A stretch of 64,000 bases of DNA from Flaccisagitta enflata. Taxonomy: Eukaryota; Chaetognatha; Sagittoidea; Aphragmophora. The stretch is from assembly GCA_965153355.1 (NCBI GenBank), contig OZ231127.1, positions 59,024,001 through 59,088,000 of the forward strand. Direction: 5' to 3'. Each line of letters starts with the position of its first letter. Position 1 is the first letter of the stretch. Both the position numbers and the translations under genes were made by a program. The notes below the pieces were generated by a model, which was not told the origin of the DNA, did not search any database, and worked only from the letters and a program-made list of their open reading frames with translations. Shown here one piece after another: positions 53,722 through 64,000 of the stretch.

Positions 53722-54569
53722 TACTCAATGGCAAAATTAGGCCTTGGCACTCAGTTTCCTTAAGAATTCCTCAATTTCTTAACCGTTTAGACCTGCCTAG
53801 CGCCATTGTCATGGTTCAAAATTGTTTTTTTATGGATAATATATCTGATAGTAGGTATACTAAGTGTAATTCGACAGGCCAATTCATTACACGGAAACAA
53901 AAAGATTAGTAAGGGCCCCTGAATTCAGATGACTGAACTCTGACGGCCGGATTCTGCTCTGCGTCATAACAATCATCTTATCATTTTCCCCTTTTGCTAC
54001 ATTCAAAGAGCAAAGGAAAAACGCTGGTGTTATTTGGCAAGCCTGTAAAAAAGCTAAAACAATTGGGAAATAGAGCAAAATAGATTTTACCGGGCCGCTG
54101 TACCTGTGTCAGGCACGCTGAAATTTGGAGGAGCGGGCCCGGTTGGCCCGCTCAGAGAAATTACTAAGAAAAGGCCTGCTGATGATGAATACCAACCAAG
54201 AGCTTCTACGAGTTTTTTCTCCGTGACGCCGCAGCCCCAAAAAGTCGCCACATCGCCGTCTTCAAAATCCGGCGCGTCGCCCCAATCCGGCGCCATGACG
54301 TCATTGATGCCAATGAGCGCCGCGTCGCCCAAGTGGATGGGGGCGCCGTGGGCTGAATCTAAAGGCGCCGTGATGGCGAAAGCGGTCGCGAGCAGAGAAC
54401 CCGGAATTGGACGCATGGAAACCACCATCGGAATAGAAGACGGCAAAGAAGAGATGCATTGGATTTTTGTCTGATGTTTGGGTAATGAAAAACGCTTTCT
54501 AAAAACTTAATCAAGTCGGCCAGTCGGGACATAGTAAAAATGGCAGACGGCAAAAACAGATGGTTGAAA

Positions 54570-55255
<686 letters not shown>

Positions 55256-55382
55256 CCACCTGATACATGGCGGTATCCTTCTTCCTTTGGATATTTCTGA
55301 TCGGAACTCCACCTTTAATCAATGCGGACTCGAAAGAAAAGCTACACCCTACGTAGAAAGTCACAAAATTGGTGAAGTCGAC

Positions 55383-57671
55383 CTGGGCCGGAACAACCTA
55401 TAGGCACAATAGGCACTGCCTAGGGCCCCGCGCCCAAGGGGGGCCCCGCGCCTCAGGGGGGAAAGGAGAAAAAGAGGGAGAAAGAAAGAAGGGGAAAAGG
55501 AAAAACAGGAGAAGGGAAAGAGGAAGAAAAAGGGGAAGAAAAGGGGGAAGAAAAAGGGGAAGAAAAAAAAGAAAAAGAAAAAGAAAAAGAAAAAGAAGAA
55601 AGGATTAGAAGAAAGGAAAAGGAAAAAGAAACAGAGGAAAGGAATGAGATTTTTAGTCGCGAATACGCGACTCTACATCTTGCCGTGTCAGTCCGTCGGT
55701 CCGTCCGTCCGTCCGTAACATTTTTGAATTGCGAGCGGTTTTCGCATAACGGCTCCTGCCTAACCGTCCGCGACTGGATTGCCGTGTATCCAGCTTTGTT
55801 TTTTACTCATGCATCATTTTTCTCTAGATTGGGAACTAAACTGCCTGAAAGAAATTTTAGATTTTATTGTGCTCATGCTGATGCTTGTGCTCTGTTAATT
55901 GTGATGGTTCATGTTATCCATTCAATGGATTTTCAGTACCATGGCTGTCTCAATCATTGGAGTCCTTGCTAAGCTCAACATTACTTTTAGCACTTGAAAA
56001 CAAGAAGTACTTTTTCTGTCTTTTTTTATCTAGCATGGAGTTATCACACCACACACTGACACATCAATTCAATCAGCTGTGCTTGTCTACACATATTATC
56101 ATAGTATGCCTACATATTTTGCATATTCATGACATGATCAAAAGTTTTTTGTGCATGCCAATTGCTTGTGCAATGGTCTTTTCTGATGCTTTTGCATTGA
56201 TATCGTTCATGCTGATGAACAGGCTTCAGCATTATTCTTTTACAAAAAAATCCTTAAATTTCAAGGTGCTTAAGCTTATGCTTGAGCTCTGTTGATTAAA
56301 ATGCTCCATGATATCCATTCAATGGATTCCTAGTAACATGGCTGTCTTAATCATTGGAGTTTCAGGTTAAGCACTACAACACTGAACCTTGAATAAGGAA
56401 ATATTCTATGGGTGGCTTTTTATTCCTCTGGACTATTTGCTTGTGCAGTAGTCAAATTCATTGTGCTTTCATACTATCTAGAACATAAGTATATCGACAG
56501 TATGGGGATTGGTAAATTTAACAGTATAGGAATCATAGAAAAACCGCCAAAACATGTCAAATACTTGATATTATGTGTTTGGGTTTCAACACATATTTGT
56601 ATGTGGGTTTTCTAAGCACTTTAACACAAATGCTTTGTATAAATGCATGATAACTATGTATAAATGTATGATAACATAAACCTTTATTTAAAAAAATTCC
56701 TTAGTGTATGCCATGTTCTCCCTTTTGCTTCAGTTGCAATCCCAATGATTCAGAGAGGTTGAAACCAACCAAGATAATGTAGCAAAGGTGTTAGGCGCTG
56801 TAATTAGGACCAAAAATAGGGTGGAAAAAACCTCCAATCTATCTGAAAGGAGACTTAGTAACTTGTAAAGAAACTAGATGCATTTTTTGGGCCATTTTCT
56901 AATTGAAGTATCAATCTTGTTTTGCCTGTCGATTCTAAACGCCTTGAGCTAAAAGGATGCGGTTTGCGGCATTTGGTCAGAATTTCAAAATAGTTTCAGA
57001 ATCTCACTGATTTTTATAAAAAATCTTTATTCTTAACAGAGTTATTGCTTAAAATGCCTGTCAACATACATATGTTCTAGATAGTACTAAGCTTGAACAG
57101 GATCAAAAGTTGCTTATATGTACCCCATTTGCTTTCGCAATGGTCTTTTCTGATGCTTTTGCATTGACATTATTAATGCTAATGAATAAGCTTCAGCATT
57201 ATTCGTTTATAGAAAGCCTTAGATTTCAAGGTGCTTAAGCTTATGTTTGAGCTCTGTTGATTTGGATGGTCTATGATATCCATTCAATGGATTCCTAGTT
57301 ACATGGCTGTCTTAATCATTGGGGTTAAGCACTACAACACTGAACCTTGAATAAAAATATTTCTTGAGCGTTTTTTTATTCCTCTGGACTACTTGCTTGG
57401 GCAAATTAATTGTGCTTTTATACTGAGCTGGAACAGGATCATAAGTTGCTTATGCACTCCATTTCCTTGTGCAATGGTCTCATTATAATGTTTTTGCATT
57501 GAGTGTTAGAATTCTCGATCAAACAGCTATTGCTTTATCTTAATTACAAAAAGCAATACAAATATTTTGCCTGTACCATATGTTTGCTTCAACCTTGCAA
57601 CATGTTGCATCTAGTGGGGGGCCCCGCTACCTTAAGTGCCTAGGGCCCCGCACACGGTTGTTCCGGCCCAG
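55383..57671. mobile_element. 2,289-bp DNA transposon inside exon 3 of copy E
   Basis: Perfect 16-bp inverted termini CTGGGCCGGAACAACC, subterminal TGCCTAGGGCCCCGC at both ends, and an exact 8-bp target duplication AAGTCGAC (55375-55382 and 57672-57679). No transposase frame. The interior has three diverged copies of a 200-bp or longer unit (landmarks ATATCCATTCAATGGATT, ACATGGCTGTCTTAATCATT) and a dual-hairpin element at about 55652-55802. hAT-like by target-duplication length; non-autonomous. Confidence 0.85.
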
Positions 57672-57954
57672 AAGTCGACATCAAACAGATCGTCGACATC
57701 TTCCGGGGTCAGTTTGCCGTCGACGTAAACCGCGTAGGATGTCATGTCGCGCCTGCCAAACAGGCACAGATACAAAGATATCATTCACCAGTTAGGAATT
57801 AGGGGTCACATCTGTTTCCTTCACGCTGACAACTCACTGTTGTGCGCCGTCTGATTGTGAATCTGGCTGGTTGTCTATCTCTATAGTCTATCTGCTCTGA
57901 TAGTTTCTATCTGTCTGTCTCTCTCTTTCCCTCTCACTGTCTCTCTCTTCCTCT

Positions 57955-58460
57955 TTTTGGGCAGCGGCCCCAAAGGGCCGATGTCCTGTTGGACACAGGG
58001 GAGAATTTCCAGACGTCCGTACGTCTGTACATCCGTCCGTCTATCCGTCTCCCCCTAAGCTTCTCAAGCCTCATATTCCCATTGAATAACATGGGAAATT
58101 GACAAAATACAAACTTCCCATTGAATAACATGGAAAATTTATAAAAAAACAAAAAATTGCATGTTTCCCATTGAATAACATAGAAAATTGATGAAAATTG
58201 AAAAAAAAATGTAAAATTCCCATTGAATAACATGGTAAAATGACGAGAAATTGAAAAAAATGCAAAATTCCTATTGAATAACATGGAAAATTGCTACCAA
58301 GGCCTCAAATATGCCCTCTCAGGATGTCTAGAAATTCACCCCTGTTTCCTACAGGACATCAGCCCTTTGGGGCCGCTGCTCTGCTCTCACTCCAATTTTT
58401 CAGCTGATCACTCCAAGCAGGGCATCGGGTACCGCTGACCATGTGCGATCCTTGGATGAC
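57955..58460 (+). mobile_element. T element in intron 2 of copy E
   Basis: Same position and orientation as the one at 42870 in copy D; left TTTTTGGGCAGCGGCCCC. The right outer arm ends TTGGATGACTTG and enters (TC)n. Confidence 0.8.
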
Positions 58461-58589
<129 letters not shown>

Positions 58590-58807
58590 ACCTAATATCC
58601 GAGTCCGTGGCCAAAGGGGGCGCTGCCGCTTCCCCCGGTTTGCTTCGGTAAATGACCGGCAGAGGTCCTCGATTGTCGGCGCAAATTTTCTCGGCCTCAT
58701 CGGCGAATTCCGCCGGAACAATGAAAACATTCGCTTGCATTTGACCTGAGAATTGAAAATACCTCTTACTTTAGTTTGACTTGAATAGTGCATGTCAAGG
58801 GACCAAT

Positions 58808-58855
58808 AAATCTTATCTTATCTTATCTTATCTTATCTTATCTTATCTTATCTTA
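58808..58855. repeat. (TCTTA)n pentanucleotide repeat
   Basis: About nine units expanded from a single AATCTTATCTG found at this place in copies C and D (intron 1). Confidence 0.9.
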
Positions 58856-59129
58856 ATTAGGAGGATTTCTGTTTTTGAATTTTATTGCCAACAAAGATAA
58901 TTAAAAGATAGCGGGGTGTAACTGTATTTGTAAGCATGGTTCCGAACATGTACAAAAATGATGCATTTCACCCACACGGATTGAAAAGACTCTTTTGGAT
59001 TTGATCTGGTGGAGATGAGAAGTAACTGACTGATTATCATGCTGTCATACCAGGTGCGAGTCCCGACGTGATTACGTTGGTGAAGGTCCCATTTCGTACT
59101 TGTAATCGAAGGTCTCGTGCAGTGAGCAT

Positions 59130-62753
<3,624 letters not shown>

Positions 62754-62864
62754 GTAAGTAGGAGGAAAATTCATGTGCATGTCATTAGAGCCGCTGTAGC
62801 TATGACTATGAGTATGACGTAGTTATTCAAAAACCATCAGCGCCTGCGCCAGTCGCAAGAAAAG

Positions 62865-63819
62865 TAACCATGGCGTCAATAAAAATGGCCACCTATTCAA
62901 ACCCCTCCCCTGAGTTCAATTTTTTGACTAGCTTCAAAATTTTTTAGGTGGTAATAGAACTCCAAATTTCTGGCTCAGAGAAAAAATCCGAACTCAAAAA
63001 AGTCTACAAATGTACCCGTGGCATCAATTTTTGTGAAAGGCATCCAAATATGAACTGCCGAATCACTATTTTTTGCATTTTTTGGCTTTTGTAATGTTTT
63101 ACAAAAACTTATGCCACAGGCACAAAAATACACTTTTTCGAGTTCTGATTTTTGCAGCAGGTCAATAAATTGTAAAACTATCACACACTTGAAAAAAATT
63201 GCCCCTGTTTCAAAAGAATTATTTTATTCAAGAGGTGGGACGACAGGTGTTTAAAAGATAATTTTGCACATTTTTAGTAAAATCAGCAAAAAGTAGTGCA
63301 AAAATCAACATTTTTAAGTTCTGATTTTTTTGTTGAGTCGGAAATTTGATGAACTATTTCCACCTAAAAAATTGTGAGACTAGTTGAAAAAATGAGCTCA
63401 CTGTAAAAAATTGAAGTTAGTAAAAAATTTTTATCAAAAACTTATTTTACTCCCTTGTTTCAAAATCATTACTGTGACCACAAAAATTAACTTTTTTGAG
63501 TTCTGATCTTTTTGCTGGGTCAAATATCATTTATACTTTCTTCATCTTTGAAAAATTCAAATTGAATGATGGAAAAAAAGTCATTTTTTAAGTTCCAAAA
63601 AGAATCATTGTAAAAAATTATTGATCAAGTTATATTAGAATGCTGTTCACAAAAATTAATGCCGCGGACAGAAAAATAATTTTTCCAAATTCTGATTTTT
63701 TTGCTAAGTCAGAAATTCAACATAGTATCACCATCTCAAAAATTATGAAGCTAGTCCAAAAAATTAAACTCACAGCAGCAAATTGAATATGGCGGCCATT
63801 TTTATTGACGCCATGGTTA
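62865..63819. mobile_element. 955-bp element with 28-bp inverted termini
   Basis: TAACCATGGCGTCAATAAAA plus ATGGCC at the left and its inverted copy at the right. The interior holds four or five diverged units of about 120 bp (landmarks TTTTTTGAGTTCTGATTTTT and AAAATTGTGAGACTAGTTGA). No coding frame. It lies in GNAT intron 3. Confidence 0.7.
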
Positions 63820-63839
63820 AGACGAAGAAAAAGAACAAC

Positions 63840-63926
63840 TCATCCAAGGATCGCACATAGTCAGCGGTACCCGATGCCCTGCTTCGAGTGATCAGCTGAA
63901 AAAGTGGAGTGAGAGCAGGGCAGCGA
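63840..63926 (-). mobile_element. T element fragment joined to a dual-hairpin element
   Basis: Outer arm ATCCAAGGATCGCACATAGT, CAGCGGTACCCGATGCCC, then GCAGGGCAGCG, where it switches directly into the GACC core of a dual-hairpin copy. That copy ends with head AGGTGCACCATAGCACCT (minus strand, 63970-63987). Confidence 0.7.
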
Positions 63927-64000
63927 CCGACCGACCGACCAACCAACCGACGGAATGAGGCTCTTATAGAGGTGCTATGGTGCACCTAAAAGGGAAGAGA

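Larger units (their letters stand above)
50281..54182. mobile_element. 3.9-kb insertion in intron 4 of copy E with 8-bp target duplication
   Basis: TGATGAAT occurs at both flanks (50273-50280 and 54183-54190) and once in copies B and D. Ends read TCAGGCCTTAAT and, inverted, TCAGCAGGCCTT. GGGCCCGC-rich palindromes lie inside both ends. No transposase frame is seen; the interior is host to other repeats: (ATTC)n 51085-51190, dual-hairpin pieces near 51480-51690 and 52500-52690, (GAAA)n 51694-51770, a T element, a palindrome at 52810-52940 and a palindromic MITE. Eight-base duplications fit hAT-like elements. Confidence 0.7.

Overview
The window looks like invertebrate animal nuclear DNA. It holds intron-rich genes with GC-rich exons, set in AT-rich non-coding DNA crowded with microsatellites, minisatellites and short inverted-repeat elements. 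A PDGF/VEGF-domain gene is present, and that family is known from animals, so I call the source a metazoan; I cannot name the group. All genes were assembled by eye from exon homology, splice sites and reading-frame phase, with no transcript evidence.

Three gene loci are supported. (1) A plus-strand PDGF/VEGF-family growth factor gene, 2.7-9.25 kb, five exons, 5' end not found. (2) A minus-strand tandem array, 16.8-59.1 kb, of five copies of a DUF1445 / D-glutamate cyclase (DGLUCY-type) gene with nine exons. Copy A (16.9-21.1 kb) is divergent and intact. Copy B (27.1-32.8 kb) lacks exon 2. Copy C (35.7-38.4 kb) is a chimera missing exons 3-7. Copy D (39.5-45.2 kb) has all exons but a nonsense codon in exon 6. 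Copy E (48.1-59.1 kb) has exon 3 split by a 2.3-kb transposon with a perfect 8-bp target duplication. (3) The first three exons of a plus-strand GNAT acetyltransferase gene, 60.46-62.75 kb, divergent from copy E and running off the right edge.

The rest is repeats. Several families recur. One is a short 'dual-hairpin' element with a (CGGT)n core, whose terminal stem sequence differs between copies but stays self-complementary. A second, the 'T element', has GGGCAGCGGCC inverted termini and an internal minisatellite. A third group is palindromic MITEs with TA|CAG...CTG|TA ends. Two larger insertions carry 8-bp target duplications. Microsatellites repeatedly lie right against splice sites. Exon fragments have been duplicated inside or next to such tracts at two genes. 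Copies B to E include long near-identical blocks repeated about 12.4 kb and 6.8 kb apart, so recent tandem duplication, or uncollapsed haplotypes in an assembly, should be considered.
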